A stretch of 64,000 bases of DNA, taken from NCBI RefSeq assembly GCF_002775205.1, contig NC_036451.1:24237139-24301138 (forward strand), written 5' to 3'. The notes under the pieces are model-generated. The model was not told the origin of the DNA and searched no databases. It was given only the letters and a program-made list of their open reading frames with translations. Positions 44,301-56,300 of the stretch are shown here, piece by piece (position 1 is the stretch's first letter; the number at the start of each line of letters is the position of its first letter). The DNA comes from Xiphophorus maculatus (lineage: Eukaryota > Chordata > Actinopteri > Cyprinodontiformes > Poeciliidae). The position numbers and the translations under genes were made by a program.

Positions 44301-45160
44301 CTCATAGCTGCTTAAACACAAAAAAAACCCCACGGCTTGGCATGAAAACTGTGGCTAAAACAGGAAAGGTTACACCACCAGTTTGGTTGTAATTAAGATA
44401 TTTAAATAATAATTTAATAAATAAATAATCATCAATATCGACTTGTATGAAACGCTTATATCGTGATAAGTTTTTCAGTCATACGGTCCAACCCTACATT
44501 AGCATGTAGCTTCACACATTTCATCATATCTAACCACTGTTGGATAAAAGTGGCTACTCACCAATGTTTTTAGCTTGTCTCCCAAGAACAAACTTGTCCT
44601 GCTCTTTCTGAAAATCACCCAGGATGGTCTGCGGGCAGGGAGATAAATCGCAGGTTATTCCTCCAATTATTACAAAAAAAAAAAAAAAAACAACAGCAAA
44701 CAAACAAAAATCAAAGGACACACGACGAGCTCTCACCTTGTCTACAAACTCGTTTAGTTTGCCCGCCTCCACGCTTTCCCTGAGGCTGTGTGCCGTTTCT
44801 GCAACAGACTCCGTCAGTTTCTTGCAAGCTTTGCTGGCAAAGTTAAATATGGAGCCTGCAAGGGGGGGAAAAAGGTCAAACGTATTCCAGCTTATTAGTA
44901 GCCTACAGGAAAAACAAACGAGCTCATAAAAGAACCTGAGAGCAGAATGTAAAGGCCCACCCTGTGCTACTGTGAGCCAATTTACCACTTAAACTGTGAG
45001 TTTCTTGAAGCAGCTGGGACAGTTCCGTGTCTTTTTCGGCAACATTTGTTTGTTTTTCTACGTCATATTCCATCGGGTTGTCGTCCCTCCTCTTTTCACC
45101 AACAACACGCTGCCGTTTTCCTTTAACTTGGTCAGTCTCGTTTTCCCAGTTCTTTAGCAT
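41257..45160 (-). CDS. syap1: syap1, synapse-associated protein 1, minus strand, frame broken in exon 6
   Basis: BSD-domain protein linked to AKT signalling in mammals. Nine exons in transcript order: 45160-44986, 44855-44737, 44628-44562, 43367-43294, 43173-43034, 42913-42799, 41767-41715, 41609-41480, 41384-41257. Matches to human include [93 protein letters not shown] and the acidic end ([14 protein letters not shown]). Total length is 1001 nt, not a multiple of three. The fault lies in exon 6: an in-frame TGA after NYFY where human has Arg, and a length out of frame by one, as if 7 nt were lost. All other junctions agree in phase. Either a decaying copy or a sequence error. The start ATG at 45160 is the first in frame but an upstream exon is possible. 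Confidence 0.88.
41480..41609 (-). CDS. syap1: syap1 exon 8 ([12 protein letters not shown])
   Basis: 130 nt encoding [33 protein letters not shown] and KTEPKKH. Human has EEEISTSPGVSEFVSDAF and NQEDLRKEM. Acceptor GGCGAAG, donor GTAAAT on the minus strand. Confidence 0.85.
41715..41767 (-). CDS. syap1: syap1 exon 7
   Basis: 53 nt encoding [18 protein letters not shown], in the poorly conserved linker after the BSD domain. Acceptor TCTCCAG and donor GTAATT on the minus strand; identified by phase and position. Confidence 0.75.
42124..42543. repeat. hAT-like MITE in a syap1 intron
   Basis: Ends CAGGGGTGTCCAAAC and TTTGAACACCTCTG are inverted repeats; the flanks show no clear duplication. About 420 bp, no coding capacity. 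It sits between syap1 exons 6 and 7. Confidence 0.6.
42799..42913 (-). pseudogene. syap1: syap1 exon 6 with nonsense codon and frameshift
   Basis: Acceptor TTTAG and donor GTACAA on the minus strand are intact. The exon reads [12 protein letters not shown], then TGA (complement of 42874-42876), then [10 protein letters not shown] and a second TGA (complement of 42841-42843). A frame shifted by one resumes [14 protein letters not shown] and joins exon 7 correctly. The exon is 115 nt, but neighbouring phases need 3n+2 (for example 122). The lesions fit a CGA-to-TGA change and a roughly 7-nt deletion. Skipping the exon would not restore the frame. Confidence 0.8.
43034..43173 (-). CDS. syap1: syap1 exon 5 (BSD domain)
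   Basis: 140 nt encoding [38 protein letters not shown] and HLVPK, the start of the BSD domain. Acceptor ACGGCAG, donor GTGAGA on the minus strand. Ends in phase 2. Confidence 0.93.
43294..43367 (-). CDS. syap1: syap1 exon 4 ([11 protein letters not shown])
   Basis: 74 nt encoding [20 protein letters not shown] and LALSA; human has [22 protein letters not shown]. Acceptor TTGTAG, donor GTCAGT on the minus strand. Confidence 0.9.
43720..44520. other. syap1 intron 3 with an unexplained open frame
   Basis: Open frames exist on both strands (43860-44153 plus, 43727-44197 minus). The plus frame ([34 protein letters not shown]) ends at a GTAAGT. No family was recognised. The end of the interval, near 44440-44510, has remnants of a degenerate repeat. 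Confidence 0.35.
44562..44628 (-). CDS. syap1: syap1 exon 3 ([13 protein letters not shown])
   Basis: 67 nt encoding [20 protein letters not shown]; human has [20 protein letters not shown]. Acceptor CCCGCAG, donor GTGAGT on the minus strand. Confidence 0.92.
44737..44855 (-). CDS. syap1: syap1 exon 2 ([19 protein letters not shown])
   Basis: 119 nt encoding [20 protein letters not shown] through KLNEFVDK, an amphipathic helix like human [20 protein letters not shown]. Acceptor CTTGCAG, donor GTGAGA on the minus strand. Confidence 0.92.
44986..45160 (-). CDS. syap1: syap1 exon 1 (N-terminus)
   Basis: Begins [15 protein letters not shown] and ends [12 protein letters not shown], 175 nt, phase 1, donor GTAAAT on the minus strand. 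It resembles the human N-terminus only weakly. A CTTCAG just upstream of the ATG could instead be an acceptor, which would make this exon 2 of the gene. Confidence 0.65.
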
Positions 45161-45477
45161 ATCTTTAAACTGAAGATTAATAACAACGATAAACTCCCTC
45201 TGAGATAAGCTTGTTGTGACTCTTTTAGTTCCCCTATTGGAAGCTGGCTGCGTCTGGACGCGAACCTATTTCCGTGAAACGGGTGGGAACGTTACCTGTG
45301 TGGCAGGCCGTTGTGATATATAATTCTGCTTTTATAAGTCAGTTATTAGCCTGCCTCCAAAGCATTGGTTTTCCCCTCTTTGTGGACTAAAACCAAAATA
45401 CTTAAATTGGCAACCGTACACACTGTGGTGGATTTCAACATGGCTATCTGCTCAGGGTGATACCCCCACAGGTGGAT

Positions 45478-45509
<32 letters not shown>

Positions 45510-46430
45510 ATTAAGCAATCTCCTCCTGCTACTTCTTCTTCATCTTGTTTTCTACCCAACAACAACAAACTGTGGGGTATTCTTTTAACTAACCCGGTTA
45601 CAATAAAATAATACAAAAAATAATCTTAAAGCATCCATGAAATTGACTTTTTCTTAGTTTTTTTTTCTTCTTTTTTTTTTTTTTATAAGACTATACAGTT
45701 CTTTTTCATGTTCAAGACTATGTATTGGGGCCTGCCACAGAAATGTTAATGTAATAAATATCAGATATCAATCGGCCCACATTTTCATAGTTCACTTTTT
45801 AGGTCAACTTGGACAAAAAATACACAAAGATCTATATTAAAAACTTCCAAAGAATTATATTTAATTTAATGAAAAATATATTAAAACAATCATAACAAGG
45901 TAGCAAGCTCACAAAGACAATAAAATATGTTTTTAGTTTATTCATCTTCAGTGCATTTAATAGATTAACTCTCGCTTTGCATTATCTTGTGTCCATGTGA
46001 GAGACGGGATCTTTGGCACAAGGCAATCCTGGACATTTCCCCTTTTAAATTTCTTCAGAAATGTTCTCGTTAGTTATGTTCTTTATTTCTACTATTTCCC
46101 ATTTAGCCATTACATGTTATTATATGCAACTTTTCAGCTTTGCTTTGTAGATTTATCTTCTTTTGTTAGATTCTCATGTCTTATAGCTAATTAATTTTTA
46201 AACGATACATTTTAAAGTCTAAATGCTTGTTGTCGATGAAAATGGACATCTTTTAATGCCTAAAGATAGTGTTTGTAATAATTTCTGAATAGAATAGAAT
46301 AGAATCCCATTGATAGTCAGTGGTTTGTGTTGTTGCGTCAGATGTCCAGTAGGGGGTGTCTCATCCCAATCCTGGCCAGAGGTCCACCTGTAGTTGTCCA
46401 ATGGCTGCTGTTAACTAACTAACTAACGGT
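45161..46430. other. head-to-head gap between syap1 and shroom2
   Basis: Contains the syap1 5' flank, a run of 31 G (45478-45508) and AT-rich sequence. No coding exon is recognised. Promoters of both genes should lie within this gap and the following 350 bp. Confidence 0.5.
45478..45508. repeat. G31 homopolymer
   Basis: An uninterrupted run of 31 G, about 320 bp upstream of the syap1 start codon. The length may be a sequencing estimate. Confidence 0.9.
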
Positions 46431-46639
46431 AGATGGCACGCGTGTGCCGCTCGTGCCACACCGGTTATCCCTGTTGTCCGTGCATGGGAGCTAGGTTTAG
46501 CTTAGCTCATTTAAACTCTCAGAAGTGTGTCAGCGTTTCTTTGTGGGACTGTGTGTATGAAGCAGAGGACGGACTGAGCGGTCGCGGTCCGAACTGGACA
46601 CATTCTCGACTGGAAGTACCGCCCGGCGTCTAATTAAGA

Positions 46640-46778
46640 AGACAGAGGAGGTCGTTTGGTCGCATAAACTGTTGGAGAAGATGAAGTATGTGTAAGGAGG
46701 TAAAGCTGGGATATAGCTGCCTGCCGCCCGACGAAGCTCTCCTGTTCGCCCCGGTTTATCCATAAGTTGAATTCCCAG
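46640..46778 (+). promoter_or_regulatory. probable first noncoding exon of shroom2
   Basis: A consensus donor (CCCAG|GTAAGTCC, GT at 46779) ends a CpG-containing stretch about 1.5 kb before the coding exon, whose acceptor leaves only a few bases of 5' UTR before its ATG. An upstream 5' UTR exon is therefore expected. The start of the exon is not visible and the 5' edge given is arbitrary. Confidence 0.4.
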
Positions 46779-48246
46779 GTAAGTCCAGTCGTATCGCTGG
46801 GAGTTTGGGAATAATATTTTTTGAAAACACAACTTGCGAAAAGGGAAGTTTACCTTTTGGCAGAGCTTGTACTTTTTTTCTATAAGGCTTTCTTTGGTAA
46901 ACAAGTAGGTCGGTGTAACTTTATTTATTCGTCTAGCCGAGCGTGTTTTTTTTTTTTTTTTGGTTTTTTTCATTGTCGGTCGACGACAGTGATAATGTGT
47001 TTAATTCTCTCTCATGTAAGAGCATTAAGTTTAATTCAGAGCGTCTGGACTATGACAGCAGCTCTGTACTTACTGCTACACACTTACATCCGTCCTGCAC
47101 AACTGCGTTTTATACGTAAAAATAACAAAAAATAATCATCCCCCCTCAACCAGGGAAGTTACTATTTAATTTGTGTATTCGTGCTCTTTTCAGATTAATA
47201 GCTCTATAACTTAATGTAAATAAAAAATACTCAGCTATGCTCAATTATCTGTATTTTTTTAAAATTGATCTATCTTGAATTTGTTAACAGTATTTTTGCT
47301 TAAAACAATTGTAATGTAGGACTTTGTAGTTACCTTTAATTATTCCAAGGGGTCATTTTTACTGTTGTTTTTAGGATCCTATGACTACAATGCAAATGAG
47401 TTTATCTTTTAAACTGACGGCCCAATAAAGTGACATTCTATTTTATATGACTAAGTTGTTACAATTGTTGTCAGAAGTTAACAAATGTATTTCCCTGTCA
47501 GTTTTTAATGCCCACTTTGCCATAAAAACTCACTGTAAAACCCAACAGTGACATCAGTTTTCCATTGTTTGTCACAGTTAGGGGTTTACAGCTGCATTAT
47601 GGAAACAATCACCAAGAAACCTCTGCTTGAGATGCAGTTCAGTACACAACTTGATTTCTAACCGAATTAAAACCGTATAGCATACTGGAACATAATGACA
47701 TGTTTTGATATTATTTGAAGACTTCAGTTAAATGGCATTTTTGTCCATAACAGAGACTTTCCATAACCCAGCTTTTATCCATTTACTGTGTGGGCATAGG
47801 AATAACAAAAACAAAATCCTGCCTAAAGCAGTCATTGCAAATTGGGAAATAATGGAGGAGAAGATGGAAGTGCAACATGTGTATATAAAGAAAGCGTGAT
47901 TTATATAGGTAATTAAAGGCACAATGCTTGAGATTTTTCATCGGTTTATCTAAAATGATTGCGGCGACTCTTGTGTTTTACTGTCAGCATCTTGACGTCG
48001 AGTGAAACGCTTCAAAATTTGTAGCTGGTTTTAATCAACACAACACTGAAGCTGAGGCACAACAGTAAACAGAAACTGGAGGCTGGGTCAGAAAATAAAC
48101 CTCTTAAACCCTGTTCCTTTGGTAAACATCAGTTTGTAGTATTTGTACTAGAACTGCTTTGAGTTATGTCATCTGTGTCTGTTTAGTGGACATGTTTCAG
48201 TGTTCTTGTTCTTTTTTTCCTTTTTCTTTTTTTGGTAAACAGTATA

Positions 48247-48444
48247 ATGGATGCCGAGGGAGCCACTCGTTATCCGGAAGCAGAGAGTTTTTGGCATGCG
48301 TCGCAGAAATCTGCAGATCTGGATCACAGGACGAGAGATGCAGAGAGCTGGAGGTCGGTGCATGTGTTTCTGTCGGGAGGCGCACCGTGGGGGTTTACGC
48401 TCAGAGGAGGGCTGGAGCATCGGGAGCCTCTGCTTATAACAAAG
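48247..48444 (+). CDS. shroom2: shroom2 coding exon 1 (start and PDZ first half)
   Basis: ATG at 48247, just after an acceptor GGTAAACAG (48242). 66 codons ending EPLLITK, phase 0, donor GTAAAT at 48445. The GGAPWGFTL ligand-binding loop is here. Confidence 0.9.
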
Positions 48445-51400
48445 GTAAATCCCAACAACACACACACCCACCCCCTGCCTTATACATTTCAGAGCGAATG
48501 AAAGTTAAAGCTTACTGTCATCTGTGGTACTTTGCAAAAGTAGCCAATTGCAATGAGATGTTTTTGAAATTTTGTCACACTGCAACCCCAAACTGCAATG
48601 TGTTTCTTTAGGATTTTATGTGAAAGCCCAACACAAAGTACTGGATAGTTATGAAGTGGAGAGAAAGAGGCGTGCGGGCTTAAAATGTGACGTCAATTTG
48701 TCTTCAGTCCACTGTATTCTTATACTACTAAATAAAATAATGTCCGGCCAAGTGCCTTTAGAGGTCACCTTATTGGTAAATTGATATAAGTATCAATTCT
48801 GAGAACAAAGTGAATATGGGGAAGATCATCCTAAAGTAAATGAGACAGAAATCTTTTTGGTTGTTATTTAAAATGCTATATCTTGTAAGGTAAGGTAATT
48901 TTATTTATCTAGCACATTTTCAGCAACATGTCAGTTGCTGAAAATGTCAGAATTTATAAACTAGTAATGATTTCTCTGGATTATTGTTGGTTAAATGTTA
49001 AATGTTGGTTCTCCATCTTTGATTCTTGTTCTGGGTTGGTAAGTAGATGGTACTGTTTAAGTTTGTTCTGGATTTGTAAACTAACTGGAGTTTCTCTAGG
49101 TCTTGCTCTAACATTATATTATATTGTATTATGTTGGTCTAAAGTAATAGGTACGCCACAGTTTTATAAAAGTAGCTTGTGGAAAACTACGTTTGGGCTT
49201 CACCCCAAACACACCATCTCCACGAGAAACATGGTGGTGGAAGCATTATGCTGTGGAGGATGGTTTCTTCAACAGTGATGGGGAAACCGGTCAGATTTGG
49301 TGGGAAGGTGGACAGAGCTAAAAACAGGACAAGCGTGGAAGGAAATCTGTGAGAGGCTACAAAGGGTTTGAGACTGCTTCTGGGATTTTTGGGTGTTGTC
49401 GACCTAGTCAAAGCCAGGCATAAATACGTCTGAAAATCTGTGGCAATGCTTGAAAATCAATGTTTAAACATCCTCTATCCAAAGTAGTTATGTTTTAAAG
49501 AAAGTGAGCTAAAGGTTTGTCCTCTAGTTGTACAAATCTTTTAGAGACACACTGCCAAAGACTGAAAATAGAGCTGGGTAGTAACTACTTAGATCTTTAC
49601 TGTTTGTTATATTTACTAGAGTTTTGTTTTTTTTCTAGATAGAAATACTTTTTGTTGTGTTACTGAACCGCAGTTGAGTAAAATTCCTGGATAGTTTATC
49701 CAGTGTAGGTAACCTCCCCAATGGAGAACAAACATATTTTAAAGAAAAATGCACAAAACGCAGACAGCTGGAGTTTACATTAGAGTGAGACTTCTTGCTT
49801 GTGCACAAGCTTCATTATTCTAAGGTTATTTTGTTTCTGCTATTTGATAAACACTGTGTTTTGTATTGAAATAAAACTTTGTTGGAAAAATGTTTCTTCT
49901 TCTTTGAATTTTGTTGTATTCGTTATCTGTACGACACCATTGTAAAAAAAAATCTAATCAGATTTTATGACCAGCTACTGAATACTCCAGTAGTCTTTAT
50001 ACAGTTTCTATTTGTAAAATGTAGAAAACTATAATTTTTTTCTACTTTAGCTATGTATTACTTTGTATTGCTCCATCACATAAAATCCCAAAGGAATAGG
50101 AATGCTTTTGCAAGACACTTTTGTTACAAAACTCTGAATGTTCTGATTTCTTTGTAGCTGACTGTATGCGACAAGCAGAGTGTTTTCCCCGTGTCACACA
50201 TGGACAGTGAACTGAAATGTGAAAGTGCATGGCAGAGATGAGGATGACTAATTTTAATATGGTGAACACAGAACTCTCTGTCTTGTCTAGTGGGATCTCT
50301 GACATGAACAAGTTGTTTATAACCGTAGGAGTGAAATGTAATATCAGCCTGTAACCTGTAGGTCACACCTCATCAACTAACATATTGGTTGCTTATGCAG
50401 AAGTCCAGACATTTTTGTAATGAAAAAGAAAACACAAAGGGGGAAATAATCATGGTTTGAAACTTGATGTTTGAACTTTTGAATTTAAAAGCTGAACATT
50501 GTGATCTCACCTTGTCTTTTTCATTCATTCATGTATTTGGACGTCTCTGTTGGAGTAGGCCTGGGTGACACTTGTCATGTGTGATTTGTGGAAGAAAACC
50601 TCATAAACATAAAGCGAAGCCGAGGCTGCAGTTTGTCACTGCTGTATGTCGTCACCTTGTTAAATCGCTGTGTTTGGCTGCAGAATGTGCGCAGCGCCGC
50701 TGAGAGGGAGACTTCCTCTGAAACCTCATGTGGCCTCACTTCTCTGCTGCGCGTGTAATGATTTACTACGAAAGACCTTGCTTGTTAATTTGACACAGAA
50801 AAATACCAGCAACTGTTAGTCAGGAGCTACTGGTTCTCTTGAGTTTTTTTTTTTTTGTGTGTGTGCGGGTGTGTGCGTGTGTGTGTGTGTCATATCTGCA
50901 TTGCTGCAAAGGGGTCTAAAGTTCATTACAGATGAGTAAGACTCCAGCATACGTATACTCAGGTTTTTAGCAGTCTGGTTTGTGTTGGTCTTTTGCAACA
51001 TGATTAAATGTGTTTTTAAGCTTAGACTTTTTAAACTTTTTGCAGGTTTATAAGTATAAGTGGAGGCAGGTAGCAGTGAAAGGTGGAGGTCAATTATTGA
51101 CTGCAGCTTAGTGGTTGAATTCAGACTCAACGTAATTGTTCATGTTTGGTCTCTGAGCAATACAGCTAAGCTCCAAGAGCTGACAGAAGTCAACCTTTTT
51201 GCATCAGATGATAAGGTTCTTTTTTTTTTTTCATGTTCTGATGCAGTTCTTGTAAAAGTATTCACATCCTTTCTGCTTTCTTCGATGTATAAGTAGAGAA
51301 CCACCAATCGGATATAAATATCTGTATCGGTCCCAATATTGAAAAAAAATTGTAGATCGGGTATCGCTAACAATGTGTTAGATACATTAATGCATGTCTA

Positions 51401-53280
51401 TTTAGTCTTTTTAGGTTTAGGGTTAGGGCAGGGTATGCTTTTTCCTCTGAATAATGTTACGCTTTATTTATTTTACATACTATTTAGGATTTCTAGTTAC
51501 TTTCTGAACCATTTGAAAGAAGGTTTGTTCCAGATTATTTTGACAGTTTCTTTATTATTTATTTTATATTGGCTGCTATACACCTAATTGCACTGGCTGA
51601 TCAGATTAAAATTAGTGAAGCTATTGGCGTATTTATATGTGCTGCACTGGTGCAGAGTTGCCAAATAAATTTGTAATTCGATACATTTATGTCTGTATTT
51701 AAAAAAATGAACAAAAAACATTTTAAGTCAATACAGCACTGTTTTTCTGTATTGTATCGGTATTGGCCACTACAGATGTCTGTATTGGTATCTGAAGTGA
51801 AAAAAGTGGATTTACAGGTATTTACAGGTATGAAATTCTGTGTATTTTGTGGGAATTTAATGTTTTAGTACGTCACAAATTAGTGCATTAAGTTGAAATT
51901 GTAGCAAACGGTATTTATTTTTTCACAAATAATCATGGAAGGTTTTTACATTGTCATTGTTTCTGGTTTTTGTGGCCTCTGAAAGATTTTTCTCCAGGAT
52001 TGTCCTGTATTTAGCTTTAAACTATGACTAGCTTAACTCTGCCTCCTGAACACACTCATCCCTGCAGTAGGATGCTACCAACACCATGTTTTACAGTTGG
52101 AATGGTGTGTCCCAGGTGGTGTATAGTGTTAGAGTCCCATTGCACAATTTAAGTCCCTCATACCTTTTCCCACATAGTCCTCACTGGCAGTATGTGAATC
52201 ATTTTTTAGTAAATTCATGAAGAGAGTCGGTCATGTCTAGACTTCACACACGTTTTTTTAGTTTGTTTTTTTTTAACACCACAACCTTCCTCTCTGTTAC
52301 TGTTTTTTGAGTTTTCTGTTGGAGCTTTGGCATTTGTAGCATTTGGTTGAAGTTCAGCCTGAGGAGTATAGCTAGCGGTACCAGGAACAGGAAAGGAATC
52401 TTGGAGTTTTGTTGGATTTTCTGTGAATTATCAATGACAGCCAGGAGCCTGTCGGAATGACAGGATGGGATGAATTAAGCGAAGGTTGGCGCTATGCATT
52501 CTTTTAGTGTCTCTCAGATAAGAGTTAAAATGAGTTTGATTTAGTATGCTGTCATGAAATGAATTTGTTTTAAAATGTCTGAGGCTTTTCCTCTTTGATT
52601 TATGATGATCTAGAAAAGCTGGAGGATGATGTTTTCCAGCTTTATGTAATTCTAAGTGTTATATTCAGGTAGACTGAGTAAATAAAGTTTGCAAACATCT
52701 CTGCATTTTAGCCTATGAACAGAAGCCATCCCTTGAATCCACTTTTCTGTCTGTTGCATTCCCACTTCTTTGCATATTTTCCAGCTCGCTTCAGGGAAAT
52801 GTAATAACAAAGGTCCAACAGTCTGATGACAGGTTCACCGTATTGGTTAAAAAAATATCCTGGATCTAATTAAAATTCTCCAGATTCCTCTCATAGCTCA
52901 GGTTATGCTCAAGGTCCTCGTGGACTTAAAGTTCTTAGTCTCAATAAACCTAAATAATCCTGTTTTACACAAGACATCTGGGCACGCACCTCATACATGT
53001 GTTCCCTCTGCGAGGAACAGCCTTTATAAGGGAAAAAGTACCGTTGGCTCGTTCTGAACCAGTACCAGACGACGTACTGCAGAAATAACTCTGTTCTTAC
53101 ACGCTGCGATAAGTCACCCCCAGGTAAACAGGTTTTCCCAATTATTGAAACTTTTGTGTGGCAACATTGTGGGCTAGTTTTGAGTGCCGCAGGCCTGCTT
53201 AGCCTCCAGAGAAAAGAGGATTTAGAGAGCACAGTATGCATGCTGATGGCTCAGATAAGATTCAAAATGGATAGTTGTTG

Positions 53281-53314
<34 letters not shown>

Positions 53315-56300
53315 GCTGGAGGCACTTCCACATAAAGTAGATTTGTACTGTATGTTAAGAGAGACTTGTACAAACTGATTATTACTGCTTCAAGTAAACA
53401 GGTTCATTCATTATCAGATACAGTGCAATGGTAGCAAAAATTGGATTAGCAAACACTAGCATGAAGTTCAATAAACTGCTTTCTGAGTTTGATTTAGTTG
53501 AACTTTCAAAGTGATTTTAATGATACACAAACAAAAAAGTTAATATTGATAGATAACCACAAACAGACCTTACTCACCATGTTTACACTAAAATCTGGAC
53601 GCTAACCAGGAGACGTGGGCGATATTGCAAAAATGTCATATGAAATAAACATTTAGCGCTCAGGTAAAGTGCATTCCTAAAACATGAAAGCTGATTTAGT
53701 CAGAAACTACACTTTTCATGCTGACATATGCACACCTTTCACTCTTAAACATTCCAGACAAAGTGTTCATCGTGACTTTAGATTGAGGGAAAAATACTCT
53801 TTTACTCCACAGATGATGTTCAAAGTATTTATTAAAGGGGAATGTTCTTGTTCTGCTAGTTCAGAAGAACTCTATGCGCTTTGAAAATGATCCCTTTTAC
53901 AGATATTATACACTTCAAAAGCTTCCTTGTCTTTTTGTCTGTGTAGAATATAGTTCATGTTAGTGACCTTAAGCAAGAACGGCTTCCTGGTAGAAATATA
54001 TCTACTGTAGTTTTGTTTTGAAAATGTCTCTCCCTGAATGGGTTTTTCAGCCTTGATTGTGTACGAACACATTTTCTGACCTTCTCTGGTGGGGTGACTT
54101 ACACCTGATGATGTCACAATGAGTGTCTCTTCTTTGAGCCCTTCATCCTGGGTCAGAAGAACCCAGACCGGGGCGTGCTGTGGTGGCGCAGGGGGTTAGC
54201 ACGCCCCACGTTTGGAGGCCTTAGTCCTCGACGCGGACGTCGCGGGTTCGACTCCCGGTCCTGACGACCTTTGCCTCATGTCTTCCCCCTTCTCCTCACC
54301 CTCCTTCTTGTCTGCCTACTGTCGAAAAAGTACGAGCCACTAGCGCCACAAAAACTCTTCGGAGAAAAAAAAAAAAAAAGAAGAAGAACCCAGACCAACT
54401 TAGAAACTCATAGAAGATGCCCAATTGGGCAAATCAACACTGATTCTAACAAACTCAGAATGTTATAAATTAAATAGGCAGTATTATGTAAAGTCAACTT
54501 TTTTTGAGCTTTACATCATGTTATAATGTTATTCTATCATCAGCAACATACCTGTACTGTTACTTAGATTTTTTTTGAGAAGTTCTTTTATCATGGCAAC
54601 CATAAAAACACTCAGTACCACCCACGAGATGTAGTTCCTCTTCAGTGTTGCAGTTTCCAAGCTTCCTCTACGACTCCACTACTCAGCTCCTTCAGACTAG
54701 CCAGCAGCTATTAGCAAACACCTGGTGGAACTGAGCATCTGCTAAGCTCATCATATGAGCTACTTCTCAGTGCAACATTAGTAAAGAGGTTAAAGGGTTA
54801 ATAAAAGGGCCCTGTTGTGATGACTTTCTGAAGGTGGAGTTTCAGAAAGAGAGCAAAAGTTTTTAAAGAGACAATTTCAAGGTGTTAAATTACAAAGTAA
54901 ATTTCTTTTACGTCATATTTGATTAATACAGTATTTTTATAATAACTGAAGGTAAAAGTTACTAAAGTTGCTATGTTCCTGGAAAATGCATAATACCGCC
55001 CCTCTAAAGAAGAAAATATACAATTACTGTCAAAACTTAAAAAAGAAACACGAACATAAGAAATGTATGATGCTCTGGAGCTTAATTGATATGACACGTA
55101 AATAAATGATGGAAATCAAAAACCTTGATGTCCATGGCAAAGTGTGCATGAAGCTATGAGAGAATCACAAATATGAACCTGGCTGCTTTTATACGCCTTG
55201 GAGTGAGAGGCAGCTTTTAGTGTGGAAACATTTTTATGAACCACACATGAGCTGGAAGCTGGTTCAGCAGAGCCGTATCTCAGGCAGGGAAACGCCAAAA
55301 AGCAGAAATGGATTTTAATGCCTGGTAGAACTGGAACCAAATCACCCCCCAGTGTTCACTGTCATGTTTACCTTTCAAAATATGAATCTTTTTATAGCTA
55401 TGTAAAACAGCTACCTATTTTAATATGTAAAGCTTCTTACCAGAGTTGCACTTTTTAAATTATTTTTTTAAAAGAATCAGCTGGATGATAGAGAATGACT
55501 TTTGCATTCATTATTAAAAATGCAAGTCTTGAGATGAGCTTAACAAGCTCATCTCAAGACTTCAATGAATTTTATTTTTTAAATTGAACAACCAGTTTAG
55601 TCTCTTTGACATCAAAGATCTTTTTTATAAGGGAAACCTGTGCATGACAGCAGCGGAATAGTTACAATAAAAACAAACATGCATTAAAATTTGCTCACAG
55701 AAACACACACACCGACCAAGTAGACTGGGATCTCCATTTTTCTAAAAGTCCTTCAATGTAACATTTGAGACATGCATCCTGAAACATTGTCTTCTAGACT
55801 TTTAGGCGTTTTCTCAGAATACTGAAAAGATTAACGGAGCGAAGGTGTGCGCGGCAATTGGTCCAAACTTATTTGTTTGTGTCAGAGTTTGACTGTGACT
55901 AACCCAAGTCCCTGTTAAATGTGAAGACGAGAAGAGGAAACATTTTTATCTCGTTTAAACAGCTCTTTCCAGAACTTACAAACCAAATGCTAACCTCAGA
56001 GTTGTGAGAATGTATTTATGGAGATCTTTTGGTCTTTGAGGTCTTTATGCCCAAAGACAAAAATATTTTCCTGCTCCACCTTTTCAACCGAATGCATGAG
56101 CCAGATTCCATAATTTTTTATAACAGCTTGGATCAAAATTGTCTCTGCCGATGTTTGATAATGAAATATGTTAGAATCCTTCTTCATTAACACTTCGTTA
56201 ATATCCTTTTGCAACGCATTTTGTGCATCTGGACTGCTGTCTAATTATTCATACAACTATGTAGTGTAGGGCTTTTTACATTCAGCTTTGATCTTGTCAG

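Noticed and set aside
54170..54265. Possible tRNA gene (A and B box present)
   Set aside because: It is the head of a SINE with tail and target duplication, and no complete cloverleaf with anticodon arm was traced.
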